Below, one piece after another: positions 53,003-63,927 of a DNA stretch of 64,000 nucleotides. Within the stretch, counting starts at the first letter, position 1, and each line of letters opens with the position of its first letter. The DNA is from Pseudomonas ovata (lineage in GTDB: Bacteria > Pseudomonadota > Gammaproteobacteria > Pseudomonadales > Pseudomonadaceae). Under the pieces are notes generated by a model. That model ran no database searches. It had not been told where the DNA came from and was given only the letters and a program-made list of their open reading frames with translations. Location of the stretch: positions 1 through 64,000 of the forward strand of contig NZ_QFFU01000031.1 in the NCBI RefSeq assembly GCF_003131185.1, in the 5' to 3' direction. The position numbers were made by a program, and so were the translations under genes.

Positions 53003-53465
53003 GAGCTCTTGTCTACATTGTGTATAACGAAATAGTGGGATGTGCCGGACATCCTGTCTACAGGTATTTGTGCCCCACCGCCCCTGAGTGCGCAAGCCAC
53101 GTCTTGGATACAAGACCTGAAATCGGCAAAAACGGTTTTGGCACCTGATAAAAACGACCCACCCCATGTCTGTTTGCGACAACATGTGCGCACTTATTCG
53201 TTATGTAAGTTATTGAAATAAAAGAATTAAATTATTCTATTTTGTATTTATATTGAATTTTATTGGTATACACAAAGAATACATTTCCATTGACCGGTCT
53301 TCGAGCGCATGCGAGTCTCGATTCATCGGCCACGGGCCACCCGCCTGCTGGCACCTGATTCCAATACAACAAGAGCAGACGGCGACCTCTTTCGAGGCGG
53401 CCGATTCAACAACAGGACTTGCTGCAAAAAAGTCCAGACAACAGATGTCTATCAGGGGATCCACC
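53003..53465. promoter_or_regulatory. Long divergent intergenic region with two similar operator-like sites
   Basis: 463 bases without a convincing gene. The middle (about 53200-53290) is unusually A/T rich, suited to a promoter. Two similar 13-base sequences stand at the ends of the region: CATTGTGTATAAC at 53016-53028 and, on the other strand sense, GGTATACACAAAG at 53265-53277; they agree at 11 of 13 positions when inverted. The remaining leader up to 53465 (about 190 bases) contains no recognised riboswitch. Confidence 0.45.
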
Positions 53466-54317
53466 ATGAAACGTTTATGGCAAGCGCTTTGTGCAATGAC
53501 CATCGTCGGCGTGACGGCAGCACCGGTTCAGGCTGAAGAAAAAACCATCAACATGGGTACCATCTCGTACGAGGACGTGACCCCGATCACCGGCATTACC
53601 AAGAAGGTGCTCGAAGACTCCGGATACACCGTCAAGGTCACGACCTTTTCGGAGTGGGGCATTGCCTACGCGGCCTTGAGCAAGGGCGACATCCAGATCC
53701 TGGCGTCGCAGATCGACTACGTTGCCCAGGACTACTGGAACAAGAACAAGAACCGCCTGGAAAAAATCTCACCGGTTTCCCATGGCCTGTACCAGGGCGT
53801 GGCTGTTCCACAGTATGTGCCCGTTGATTCTCTGGAACAGCTCAACGACAACGCCGAGAAGTTCAATAACCGCATCGTGGGCATCGAGCCGGGCTCTGGC
53901 CTGATGAACGAAGCCAGCCAGGCGGTCAAGGACTACGGCATCAAGCTGAACCTGGTTGAAGGCAGCAGCGCGGCGATGAGCGCTGCGCTCAAGTCGGCGG
54001 TCGATCGCAAGGAATGGGTGGCCGTAACCGTCTGGGAACCGTCCTGGATGGCGCAGAAATACGAGCTCAAATTCCTCAAGGATCCCAAGGGTATCTTCGC
54101 GCCACCGCAAAGCTACTACTGGATCGGTCGCAAGGGCTTCTCGGCCGAGAACCCGCAGGCGCGTGAAACCCTGGCCGGCATCTATGTGCCGCTGCCGGTG
54201 ATCACCTCGATCAACGGTGAAGTCAAGGACGGCAAGACCATGGACCAGGCCGTCAAGGACTGGACCGACAAGAATGCCGACCTGATCAAGCGTTGGGAAA
54301 ACATCAAGAAGTACTGA
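53466..54317 (+). CDS. Quaternary-amine (glycine betaine/choline/carnitine-type) ABC solute-binding protein
   Basis: 283 residues with a signal peptide (cleavage after VQA near residue 24). The OpuAC/ProX-type pattern is visible: INMGTISYEDVTPITGITKKVLEDSGY, then GIAYAALSKGDIQILASQIDY, and VAVTVWEPSWMAQKYELKFL; several Trp/Tyr suitable for an aromatic cage around a quaternary ammonium are present. First gene of an operon with ATPase and two permeases. Choline, betaine or carnitine is probable from family; it is not fixed by the sequence. Confidence 0.88.
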   Translation: MKRLWQALCAMTIVGVTAAPVQAEEKTINMGTISYEDVTPITGITKKVLEDSGYTVKVTTFSEWGIAYAALSKGDIQILASQIDYVAQDYWNKNKNRLEKISPVSHGLYQGVAVPQYVPVDSLEQLNDNAEKFNNRIVGIEPGSGLMNEASQAVKDYGIKLNLVEGSSAAMSAALKSAVDRKEWVAVTVWEPSWMAQKYELKFLKDPKGIFAPPQSYYWIGRKGFSAENPQARETLAGIYVPLPVITSINGEVKDGKTMDQAVKDWTDKNADLIKRWENIKKY

Positions 54318-54398
54318 CTTGCGCGCTGCGCCTTACCTGCCTCTGCCGAACTCGCTATCAATAAATAGACCAGAAGCTTCTGGTTCGACGGGTGTGAC

Positions 54399-55517
54399 AT
54401 GAAAACAGTAAAAAATGACACTGATGAATTGTTGGTCAGCTGTCAGTCGGTATGGAAAGTATTTGGTGAAAATGCCGATGCGGCCATGCAGGCTTATATC
54501 GATCGGGGCTTGAGCAAGCAACAGATCCTGCAGGACTTTGGCTGCGTCGTGGGTGTGTCCGATGTGAACATGCAACTGCGCCGTGGCGAGATCTTCTGCA
54601 TCATGGGCTTGTCCGGCAGCGGCAAGTCCACCCTGATTCGCATGCTCAACAAGCTGATCGCACCCACCGCCGGACAGATTCTGGTCAAGGGCAAGGACCT
54701 GGCCAGGCTCAGTGGCGCCGAGCTGCGCGACATCCGTGCCCGGCACATCGGCATGGTGTTCCAGAGCGTGGCCTTGCTGGCGCATCGCACGGTGCTGGAA
54801 AACGCCGCGTTCGGCCTGGAGGTGCGTGGTGTCGCCAAGGCCGAACGGCACAAGGTGGCTGAGCAGGCACTGGCCAAGGTTGGCCTGACCGACTGGCTGC
54901 AGCGCTTTCCGTCCGAGCTGTCGGGCGGCATGCAGCAGCGCGTCGGCCTGGCCCGGGCGATCACCTCCGACCCCGAGGTGATCCTCATGGACGAACCTTT
55001 CAGCGCCCTGGACCCGCTGATCCGTCGCCAGTTGCAGGACGAGTTCCGCGAGCTGACCAAGTCGCTGGGCAAGTCCGCTGTCTTTATTACCCATGACCTT
55101 GAAGAGGCGATCCGCATCGGTGACCGCATCGCGATCATGAAAGACGGCATGATCATTCAGGAAGGCACCGCCGAGGAAATCATCCTCAATCCGGCTGATG
55201 ATTACGTGGCCGATTTTGTGGCGGGTATTTCGCGCCTGCACCTGGTCAAGGCCGAGTCGGTGATGACCCCTGTGCAAGCCTGGCGCGCCGCGCACCCGAC
55301 GGTGGACATCGGCACCTTGCCGGTGGCCAGTGCCGAAGCCGACCTGGATGCGCTGATCAATCAGATGATCGGCTCCGGCCATGAGGCGCTGGCGGTGCAG
55401 CAGAACGGGGTTGTGCTGGGGGTGATTACTCAGCGCGACCTGTTGCGTGGGGTGCAAGGCACGCCCAATGCTCACCAGGCCGATGCACCGGGCACGGTGC
55501 TGGAGTCCACGCCATGA
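54399..55517 (+). CDS. Quaternary-amine ABC transporter ATP-binding protein, ProV/CbcV-like
   Basis: 372 residues. An N-terminal extension (SCQSVWKVFGENADAAMQAY) typical of ProV precedes Walker A GLSGSGKSTLIRML near residue 70, signature ELSGGMQQRVGLARAI and Walker B VILMDEPFSALDP. The last 100 residues (ADYVADFVAGISRLHLVKAE onward) form a degenerate CBS-type regulatory part, as in ProV/OpuA, often used for osmotic or ionic sensing. The stop overlaps the next gene (ATGA). Confidence 0.9.
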   Translation: MKTVKNDTDELLVSCQSVWKVFGENADAAMQAYIDRGLSKQQILQDFGCVVGVSDVNMQLRRGEIFCIMGLSGSGKSTLIRMLNKLIAPTAGQILVKGKDLARLSGAELRDIRARHIGMVFQSVALLAHRTVLENAAFGLEVRGVAKAERHKVAEQALAKVGLTDWLQRFPSELSGGMQQRVGLARAITSDPEVILMDEPFSALDPLIRRQLQDEFRELTKSLGKSAVFITHDLEEAIRIGDRIAIMKDGMIIQEGTAEEIILNPADDYVADFVAGISRLHLVKAESVMTPVQAWRAAHPTVDIGTLPVASAEADLDALINQMIGSGHEALAVQQNGVVLGVITQRDLLRGVQGTPNAHQADAPGTVLESTP

Positions 55518-56368
55518 ACCCTGTCGATTTTGCGTCTGCGTTCGACGCGCGCATTGATGCGGCCCTGGAGTGGGTGGCCGAGCACTGGTCGACGGCCTTC
55601 GATGCGCTCAATGACGGGCTCAAGGTCATTTACCAGTCGGTGTACTGGCTGCTGGCGGTGGCGCCTTTCTATGTCGTTGCGCTGTTGATCGGCGCACTGG
55701 CCTGGCGCATGACGGCCAGCTGGAAATTTGCCGTCGGGGCTGTTCTGGCGTTGACGTGCTGTGAGTTCATGGGCTTGTGGAATGAAACCATGAGCACCCT
55801 GGCGCTGGTCCTGACCGCCACCAGCCTGGCGCTGCTGGTCGGTGTGCCGGCGGGCGTGGCGGCTGGCCTGATGCCGGCGCTGGACCGGGTCACCGAGCCG
55901 GTGCTGGACCTGCTGCAGACCTTGCCGCCCTACATTTACCTGCTGCCGGCCATTGCGTTGCTCGGCTACGGCTCGGGCACCGCCCTGGTGGCGACCTTTA
56001 TCGTTGCCGTGCCGCCGGTGCTCAGGCTGACTTCGCTGGGCATCCGCATGACGCCCAGACCCTTTATCGAGCTGGGTGAGTCCAGCGGCACCACCGGGGT
56101 GCAACTGTTCTTCAAGATCCGCCTGCCGTTTGCGCTGCCCAGCATCATGGCCGGCGTCAACCAGAGCCTGATGATGGCCTTCGGCATGGTCGTGATTGCC
56201 GGCATTGTCGGTTCCGGCGGGCTGGGCGAGGCAATCTACGGGGCGATCCGGACCCTGGACATCGCCCGCTCCATTGATGCGTCAATCGCCATCGTGGTGC
56301 TTACGCTGATTCTCGACCGTCTGGCGCAGAGCCTGACCCGCCACAGCGAAAAAGGAGGCCGGTCATGA
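55514..56368 (+). CDS. Quaternary-amine ABC transporter permease 1, ProW-like
   Basis: 284 residues with about six helices; the transport domain includes MSTLALVLTATSLALLVGVPAG, LLQTLPPYIYLLPAIALLGYG and the coupling loop GESSGTTGVQLFFKIRLP. Overlaps by ATGA on both sides with ATPase and second permease. The N-terminal 40 residues form a cytoplasmic/periplasmic lead before the first helix as in ProW. Confidence 0.88.
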   Translation: MNPVDFASAFDARIDAALEWVAEHWSTAFDALNDGLKVIYQSVYWLLAVAPFYVVALLIGALAWRMTASWKFAVGAVLALTCCEFMGLWNETMSTLALVLTATSLALLVGVPAGVAAGLMPALDRVTEPVLDLLQTLPPYIYLLPAIALLGYGSGTALVATFIVAVPPVLRLTSLGIRMTPRPFIELGESSGTTGVQLFFKIRLPFALPSIMAGVNQSLMMAFGMVVIAGIVGSGGLGEAIYGAIRTLDIARSIDASIAIVVLTLILDRLAQSLTRHSEKGGRS

Positions 56369-57216
56369 GTCTCGCTGACCTGAAGTTCTCGCCGGGTCAT
56401 TACCTGGCCCCGGCAGTCGATTGGCTCAACACTCACCTGCACCCGGTGTTCGCGGCCATCAGTCGGGTGATCGAATTCATTCTCGGCGGCTGCGAAGCGG
56501 CGTTGCTGGCGCTGCCGGCCTGGTTGCTGATAGGCATGGTGGTGCTGCTGGCGTACTTTTTCATCAACCTGCGCGCCGCGCTGGTGTCGGCCTTCATGCT
56601 GGGGTTCTGCCTGATCTCGGGATTGTGGTCGGCGTCGATGCAGACCATTGCGCTGGTGACAGTGTCGGTGCTGATCTCGGTGGCCATCGCTTTCCCGCTG
56701 GGCATCCTGGCTGCACGCTATAAGCGCATGGACGCGGCGGTCGGGCCGCTGCTCAATGTCATGCAGACCGTGCCGCCGTGGGTCTATCTGATTCCGGCCG
56801 TGATGATCTTCAGTCTGGGCAAGGTGCCAGCCATTATCGCCACCATCGTCTATGGCATTCCGCCGATGATGCGCCTGACCACCCTGGCCTTCAAACAGAT
56901 CCCCAAGGACCTGCTGGAACTGGGGCAGGCCATGGGCGCGCCACCACGAGCGATCCTGTTCAAGATCGAGATTCCGGCGGCCACACCGACCCTGCTGGTG
57001 GGGCTCAACCAGTGCATCCTGTTGTCGCTGGCCATGGTGGTGCTGGCCGGGCTGGTGGGGGCGGGCGGTCTGGGCGCGGAAGTGACCCGCGGCCTGACCC
57101 GCATGGAAATGGGCCTTGGCCTGCGCGCGGGCCTGGCCATCGTGGCGGTGGCCTTGCTGCTTGATCGATTGTCGCGTGGCGCCTTGCAGCGAGGTACGAC
57201 TATCAAGGCGCGCTGA
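56365..57216 (+). CDS. Quaternary-amine ABC transporter permease 2, ProW-like
   Basis: 283 residues, homologous to permease 1: ASMQTIALVTVSVLISVAIAF, LLNVMQTVPPWVYLIPAVMI and GQAMGAPPRAILFKIEIP correspond. Most transporters of this family use one permease as a homodimer; two adjacent different genes suggest a heterodimeric channel or two specificities. Hairpin CTGCGGGG-TATGATG-CCCCGCAG at 57223-57245 follows the stop and may end the operon. Confidence 0.88.
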   Translation: MSLADLKFSPGHYLAPAVDWLNTHLHPVFAAISRVIEFILGGCEAALLALPAWLLIGMVVLLAYFFINLRAALVSAFMLGFCLISGLWSASMQTIALVTVSVLISVAIAFPLGILAARYKRMDAAVGPLLNVMQTVPPWVYLIPAVMIFSLGKVPAIIATIVYGIPPMMRLTTLAFKQIPKDLLELGQAMGAPPRAILFKIEIPAATPTLLVGLNQCILLSLAMVVLAGLVGAGGLGAEVTRGLTRMEMGLGLRAGLAIVAVALLLDRLSRGALQRGTTIKAR

Positions 57217-57222
57217 CCGATC

Positions 57223-57245
57223 CTGCGGGGTATGATGCCCCGCAG
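57223..57245 (+). terminator. Possible terminator hairpin after the transporter operon
   Basis: Perfect 8-base stem CTGCGGGG/CCCCGCAG with a 7-base loop, six bases after the permease 2 stop. No clear T-tract follows, so efficiency is doubtful. Confidence 0.4.
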
Positions 57246-57322
57246 CGTATTGCCAACAAGAATGCCGGGTGACCGGGCCGCGTGTTCAGCGGTCCGGTTT
57301 TCTATTTGAACAACAATAAGCA

Positions 57323-58387
57323 ATGCAGAGGCCGCGCTTGGTCGAGAGAAGACAGTTCAGTGGAGGCATGCAAGGGCAGAACCTCCGATACGTGGGCGAG
57401 AAGGGTGACGCGCCGCGCCAGGCCCGGGTCGGCTTTCTGCTGCTCGAGCATTTTTCCTTGCCGGCCTTTACCCAGGCCCTCGACCCCCTGGTGACCGCCA
57501 ACCTGATTCGGGCCGGGGTGTTTGCCACCCGCACCTTCAGCCTGGATGGCGAGTCGGTCACCAGCGACCTGGGGCTGGTGATCTGCCCCAACTCGGCGCT
57601 GGAACCGCGCCATTTGCAGGACCTGGACCTGTTTGTGGTCTGCGCCGGCCTGCGCACGCCGTTGCGGGCCTCCCCGGCACTGACCCACTTGTTGCAAGCG
57701 GCTGCCGAGAAGGGCATCGCCCTGGCCGGCCTGTGGAGCGGAGCGTGGTTTCTCGGCCAGGCCGGCCTGCTGGACGGCTATAAATGCGCCGTGCACCCCG
57801 AGCACCGCGCGGCCCTGGCTGAAACCGCCCGGGAAAGCCAGGTCACCAGCGAAAGCTACATGGTCGACCGTGACCGCCTGACAGCGGCCAGCCCCACCGG
57901 GGCTTTCACCCTGGTCCTGGAGTGGATCAACACCTTGCACGGGCGCAGCCTGGTGGATGCCGTGGTCGATATCCTGGCCTTCGAGGAGTCGCGCTACCGC
58001 CGGGCACGACCGTCGCTGCATGAAAAGATGAGCGAGCCGTTGCGCGAAGCCATCAACCTGATGAGCGCCAATATCGAAGAACCCCTGAACCAGGATCAGC
58101 TATCAGCCTATGTCGGTCGCTCCAAGCGCCAGATCGAGCGCCTGTTCAAGGAACAGTTGGGCACCACGCCAGTGCGTTATTACCTGGAATTGCGCATTAC
58201 CGAAAGCCGGCGCCTGCTGCAGCATTCGGACCTGCCGATCGTCGAGGTCGGGGTGGCCTGCGGCTTTGTCTCGCCCAGCCATTTCAGCAAGTGCTACACC
58301 TCGTTCTACGGCTACCCGCCATCACGCGAAGTGCGCTTTGGTTGCGTTAGCGGCCTGCGCCCGGGGCGGTTGCGCGGCCCCTCGTAA
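57323..58387 (+). CDS. GlxA-family AraC-type regulator, quaternary-amine operon candidate
   Basis: 354 residues if started at 57323; no start has a clear ribosome site at the usual distance, and ATG 57368 is possible. The first domain (about 30-190) is of the DJ-1/PfpI amidotransferase-like type seen in GlxA, CdhR and GbdR regulators (ARVGFLLLEHFSLPAFTQAL, LDLFVVCAGLRTP). The C-terminal AraC domain holds two HTH (QLSAYVGRSKRQIERLFKEQ, IVEVGVACGFVSPSHFSKCY). CdhR and GbdR control carnitine and betaine catabolism in pseudomonads, which suits the operon upstream. Confidence 0.85.
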   Translation: MQRPRLVERRQFSGGMQGQNLRYVGEKGDAPRQARVGFLLLEHFSLPAFTQALDPLVTANLIRAGVFATRTFSLDGESVTSDLGLVICPNSALEPRHLQDLDLFVVCAGLRTPLRASPALTHLLQAAAEKGIALAGLWSGAWFLGQAGLLDGYKCAVHPEHRAALAETARESQVTSESYMVDRDRLTAASPTGAFTLVLEWINTLHGRSLVDAVVDILAFEESRYRRARPSLHEKMSEPLREAINLMSANIEEPLNQDQLSAYVGRSKRQIERLFKEQLGTTPVRYYLELRITESRRLLQHSDLPIVEVGVACGFVSPSHFSKCYTSFYGYPPSREVRFGCVSGLRPGRLRGPS

Positions 58388-58416
58388 CGCCTGGCTCACA
58401 GAAAATTGCGCTTTGG

Positions 58417-58583
58417 GTAGGAGCGCGCTTGCCGGAATGCCGGACCACCGCGACCGGCTGCGTTAGCAGTCGTAAAATTGTGGTGTTTCGCAGATTTTCA
58501 ACGTGTTCACATCTGTAAGTCTGTGGCGTTTCGCAAATTTTGCGAGCGCTACGCACTCGGTCGCGGGACAAGCGCGCTCCTAC
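58417..58583. repeat. REP elements in inverted arrangement
   Basis: Left arm GTAGGAGCGCGCTTGCCGGA, right arm with CAAGCGCGCTCCTAC. The linker carries two variants of the AAATTTTGCGAGCGCTACGC type sequence. One arm has a small duplication (CGGAATGCCGGACCACCGCG) that also occurs in the array at 1-905, showing a common subtype. Together with the terminator this fills 58388-58691. Confidence 0.8.
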
Positions 58584-58637
58584 GCGCCAAGCCATACGAT
58601 AGGGTTCGCAAGCCGTGCGATAGGTAGGGTGGAAGGC

Positions 58638-58666
58638 AAAAAGGCCAGTCTGAGACTGGCCTTTTT
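58638..58666. terminator. Bidirectional terminator between the GlxA-type gene and fabB
   Basis: Perfect stem AAAAAGGCCAGTC-TGA-GACTGGCCTTTTT with T-runs on both strands, 26 bases after the fabB stop (read on minus). It ends fabAB transcription and may also stop read-through from the left. Confidence 0.9.
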
Positions 58667-58691
58667 GTGGTTCAGCAAACAACAGGACGAA

Positions 58692-59912
58692 TTACTTGCC
58701 CTGCCAGCGCTTGAGTACCAGGGTCGCGTTGGTGCCGCCGAAGCCGAAGCTGTTGCTCATGACGGTGTCGATCTTGGCGTTCTCGCGGGTTTCGCGCAGG
58801 ATCGGCAGGTCGGCCACGGCCGGGTCCAGTTCGTCGATGTTGGCGGAGCCGGCGATGAAGTTGCCTTCCATCATCAGCATGCAGTAGATCGCTTCGTGAA
58901 CACCGGCAGCGCCCAGCGAGTGACCCGACAGGCTCTTGGTCGAGCTGATGGCCGGGGCCTTGTCGCCGAAGACTTCGCGCACGCCTTTCATTTCCGCGAC
59001 GTCGCCGACCGGGGTCGAGGTGCCGTGGGTGTTCAGGTAGTCGATCGGGGTGTCGACGGTGGACAGCGCCTGCTGCATGCAGCGGATGGCACCTTCGCCG
59101 CTTGGCGCGACCATGTCGTAGCCATCGGAGGTCGCGCCGTAGCCGACGATCTCGGCGTAGATTTTCGCGCCGCGGGCCAGCGCGTGCTCCAGCTCCTCGA
59201 CCACCACCATGCCGCCACCGCCGGCGATGACGAAGCCATCACGGTCGTTGTCGTAGGCGCGCGAAGCTTTTTCCGGGGTGTCGTTACGCTTGCTGGACAA
59301 GGCGCCCATCGCGTCGAACAGGAACGACTGGCTCCAGTGCTCCTCTTCACCGCCACCGGCGAACACGATGTCCTGCTTGCCCATCTGGATCTGCTCCAGC
59401 GCCGTGCCGATGCAGTGCGCGCTGGTGGCGCAGGCCGAGGCGATGGAATAGTTCAGGCCCTTGATCTTGAACGGGGTGGCCAGGCACGCCGACACCGTGC
59501 TGCTCATGGTGCGGGTCACGCGGTAAGGACCGACGCGCTTGACGCCTTTCTCGCGCAGGATGTCCAGCGCTTCCATCTGGTTCAGGGTCGAGGCGCCGCC
59601 GGAGCCGGCGATCAGGCCGGTGCGCGGGTTGGACACCTGCTCTTCGGTCAGGCCCGAGTCCTTGATGGCATCGGCCATTGCCAGGTAGGCGTAGGCGGCA
59701 GCGTGGCCAACGAAGCGGAAAATCTTGCGGTCGATCAGTTCTTCGAGGTTGAGGTCGATGGAGCCGGAAACCTGGCTGCGCAGACCCATTTCGGCATAGT
59801 CCGGGTTGAATCGGATGCCAGGGCGGCTAGCACGCAGGTTGGCGGAGACGGTCTCTTTGTCATTGCCCAGGCACGATACGATGCCCAGACCCGTGATAAC
59901 GACGCGGCGCAT
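58692..59912 (-). CDS. fabB: 3-oxoacyl-[acyl-carrier-protein] synthase I
   Basis: 406 residues from ATG 59912. Catalytic triad of the condensing enzyme is intact: Cys161 in ASACATSAH, His296 in LNTHGTSTPVGD and His331 in SLSGHSLGAAG, plus Lys326. It elongates unsaturated acyl-ACP in fatty acid synthesis and works directly after FabA. The gene is ten bases downstream of fabA, the standard fabAB operon of pseudomonads. Confidence 0.97.
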   Translation of the reverse strand: MRRVVITGLGIVSCLGNDKETVSANLRASRPGIRFNPDYAEMGLRSQVSGSIDLNLEELIDRKIFRFVGHAAAYAYLAMADAIKDSGLTEEQVSNPRTGLIAGSGGASTLNQMEALDILREKGVKRVGPYRVTRTMSSTVSACLATPFKIKGLNYSIASACATSAHCIGTALEQIQMGKQDIVFAGGGEEEHWSQSFLFDAMGALSSKRNDTPEKASRAYDNDRDGFVIAGGGGMVVVEELEHALARGAKIYAEIVGYGATSDGYDMVAPSGEGAIRCMQQALSTVDTPIDYLNTHGTSTPVGDVAEMKGVREVFGDKAPAISSTKSLSGHSLGAAGVHEAIYCMLMMEGNFIAGSANIDELDPAVADLPILRETRENAKIDTVMSNSFGFGGTNATLVLKRWQGK

Positions 59913-59922
59913 GCGGGAACCC

Positions 59923-60438
59923 TTAGAAGTTTTCAGTAGAAGTGAACAGGCCGACGCGAAGACCTTCGGCGCTGTAGATTTCGCGACCATCGACGCTGAC
60001 GGTGCCGTCGGCGATTGCCAGAACCAGCTTGCCGCGCATGGTGCGTTTGATATGGATATTGTAGGTGACCTTTTTCGCGGTCGGCAGCACCTGGCCGAAG
60101 AACTTCACTTCGCCCGATCCCAGTGCGCGGCCACGGCCGGGGTTACCCTGCCAGCCCAGATAGAAACCGACCAGCTGCCACATGGCATCCAGGCCCAGGC
60201 AGCCCGGCATGACCGGGTCGCCTTCGAAATGGCAGGCGAAAAACCACAGGTCAGGGTTGATATCCAGCTCGGCGACCAACTCACCCTTGCCGTACTTGCC
60301 GCCTTCTTCACTGATGTGAGTGATACGGTCGACCATCAGCATATTGGGGGCGGGCAGTTGCGCATTTCCTGGGCCGAACAGCTCGCCTCGACTGCAGCGC
60401 AGCAGGTCTTCCCGGGTAAAGGCGTGTTGTTTGGTCAT
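59923..60438 (-). CDS. fabA: 3-hydroxydecanoyl-[ACP] dehydratase/isomerase
   Basis: 171 residues, the family's usual length. The active site His70 (FFACHFEGDPVMPG) and Asp84 (CLGLDAMWQL) are present, as is QLPAPNMLMVDRI near the N terminus. It dehydrates 3-hydroxydecanoyl-ACP and isomerises the product, the branch point to unsaturated fatty acids. First gene of the fabAB operon; the preceding 216 bases contain its promoter, where FabR/DesT-type control is usual but I see no certain site. Confidence 0.97.
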   Translation of the reverse strand: MTKQHAFTREDLLRCSRGELFGPGNAQLPAPNMLMVDRITHISEEGGKYGKGELVAELDINPDLWFFACHFEGDPVMPGCLGLDAMWQLVGFYLGWQGNPGRGRALGSGEVKFFGQVLPTAKKVTYNIHIKRTMRGKLVLAIADGTVSVDGREIYSAEGLRVGLFTSTENF

Positions 60439-60654
60439 GCGAGCTCCTCAAAATATTCTCTTGCGGCAATGGACCTGTCGATCCTTGCCAGTCCTGGCAG
60501 GCTGATTCGCCAGGACATTGTCCGGCAGCCTAGTCGTAGACTGTTGCGTTGTCATGAAAGTCACAGTGCAGGCAAAACGAATGTACACCTGTTCACTGAA
60601 ATACGTTACTCAGCCAGCATTACCGGTCGAGCTGGCTGACAAGACTGCCGCAAT

Positions 60655-62571
<1,917 letters not shown>

Positions 62572-62868
62572 GCCCGGTACCTGGCAGACACGCGGACACA
62601 TGCCTGAAAATCGATTGAAGCGTCCATGGGGGTGTGCGCGCGGCAGTCTCCTCTGCATACAGCCTGCAACGGCCGAAATGTCGCATTGCCAATGCCGTGG
62701 GGGCGCATGGTAACCAAGATCAAGCCGATTTTCATGGACTTGTGCATTGTCCGCAGGCCAACTTCGCCATGGCCTGCCATGCTTGGGTGCGTTTGGCGCT
62801 GGCCGAGGCGCCAGCGCTCCGTATAATGCCTGCCATTGCCAGATCGCTGGCCCCGGATGGATTGTCTT

Positions 62869-63894
62869 ATGAGCACACTGCAACCTGTAGCGGTTCTTGG
62901 TGGCGGCAGCTTCGGCACCGCCATCGCCAACCTGCTGGCACAGAACGGCCATCAGGTCCGTCAATGGATGCGCGACCCCGAGCAAGCCCAGGCCATTCGC
63001 GATAACCGTGAAAACCCGCGCTACCTCAAGGGGATCAAGGTGCTCCCCGGTGTAGAGCCTGTCACCGAGCTGGCCGACACCCTCGATGCCTGCGAACTGA
63101 TCTTTGTCGCCCTGCCGTCGAGTGCCTTGCGCTCGGTGCTGGCCGAGCACGTCGAACGCCTGAACGGCAAGATGCTGGTCAGCCTGACCAAGGGCATCGA
63201 GGCACAGACGTTCAAGCTCATGAGCCAGATCCTTGAAGAAATCGTGCCCAAGGCGCGCATCGGCGTGCTGTCCGGTCCCAACCTGGCCCGTGAAATTGCC
63301 GAGCACGCCTTGACCGCCACGGTGGTCGCCAGCGAAGACGAAGCCTTGTGCCAGACCGTCCAGGCCGCGCTGCACGGGGCCACCTTCCGGGTGTATGCCA
63401 GTGCCGACCGCTTCGGTGTCGAACTGGGTGGCGCCCTGAAAAACGTCTATGCCATTGTTTCGGGCATGGCCGTGGCGCTGGGCATGGGCGAAAACACCAA
63501 GAGCATGCTGATTACCCGTGCCCTGGCCGAAATGACCCGCTTTGCCGTCAGCCAGGGCGCCAATCCCATGACCTTCCTGGGGCTGGCCGGGGTGGGCGAC
63601 CTGATCGTCACCTGCTCGTCGCCCAAGAGCCGTAACTACCAGGTCGGTTTTGCCCTGGGCGAGGGCTTGAGCCTGGAGCAGGCCGTGGCCCGCCTGGGTG
63701 AAGTGGCTGAAGGGGTCAACACCCTCAAGGTGCTCAAGGCCCGCGCCCAGGAACTGAAGGTCTACATGCCACTGGTGGCGGGCCTGCACGCTATCCTGTT
63801 CGAGGGGCGTACCCTGGCCCAGGTCATCGAAGCGCTGATGCGCGCCGAGGCCAAGACCGACGTCGACTTCATTTCCACCACCGGCTTCAACTAA
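62869..63894 (+). CDS. gpsA: Glycerol-3-phosphate dehydrogenase [NAD(P)+]
   Basis: 341 residues from ATG 62869 (MSTLQPVAVLGGG). NAD-binding motif AVLGGGSFGTAIANLLA at the start, SLTKGIEAQTFKLMSQ, VLSGPNLAREI, and the catalytic lysine in GVELGGALKNVYAIVSGMAV. Makes sn-glycerol-3-phosphate from dihydroxyacetone phosphate for phospholipid synthesis, a natural neighbour of fabAB. Complete and undamaged. Confidence 0.96.
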   Translation: MSTLQPVAVLGGGSFGTAIANLLAQNGHQVRQWMRDPEQAQAIRDNRENPRYLKGIKVLPGVEPVTELADTLDACELIFVALPSSALRSVLAEHVERLNGKMLVSLTKGIEAQTFKLMSQILEEIVPKARIGVLSGPNLAREIAEHALTATVVASEDEALCQTVQAALHGATFRVYASADRFGVELGGALKNVYAIVSGMAVALGMGENTKSMLITRALAEMTRFAVSQGANPMTFLGLAGVGDLIVTCSSPKSRNYQVGFALGEGLSLEQAVARLGEVAEGVNTLKVLKARAQELKVYMPLVAGLHAILFEGRTLAQVIEALMRAEAKTDVDFISTTGFN

Positions 63895-63927
63895 CGTACT
63901 GCCCCATCGCTGATCAGGGAGAAGGTC

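Noticed and set aside
53253..53465. N-terminal extension of the quaternary-amine binding protein
   Set aside because: The frame is open upstream, but the signal peptide starts at the 53466 ATG and the extension lies in the leader region without coding character.
62572..63789. In-frame extension of the hybrid kinase over gpsA
   Set aside because: It runs antisense to gpsA and has mirror composition; the real kinase begins with its membrane helix after 62571.
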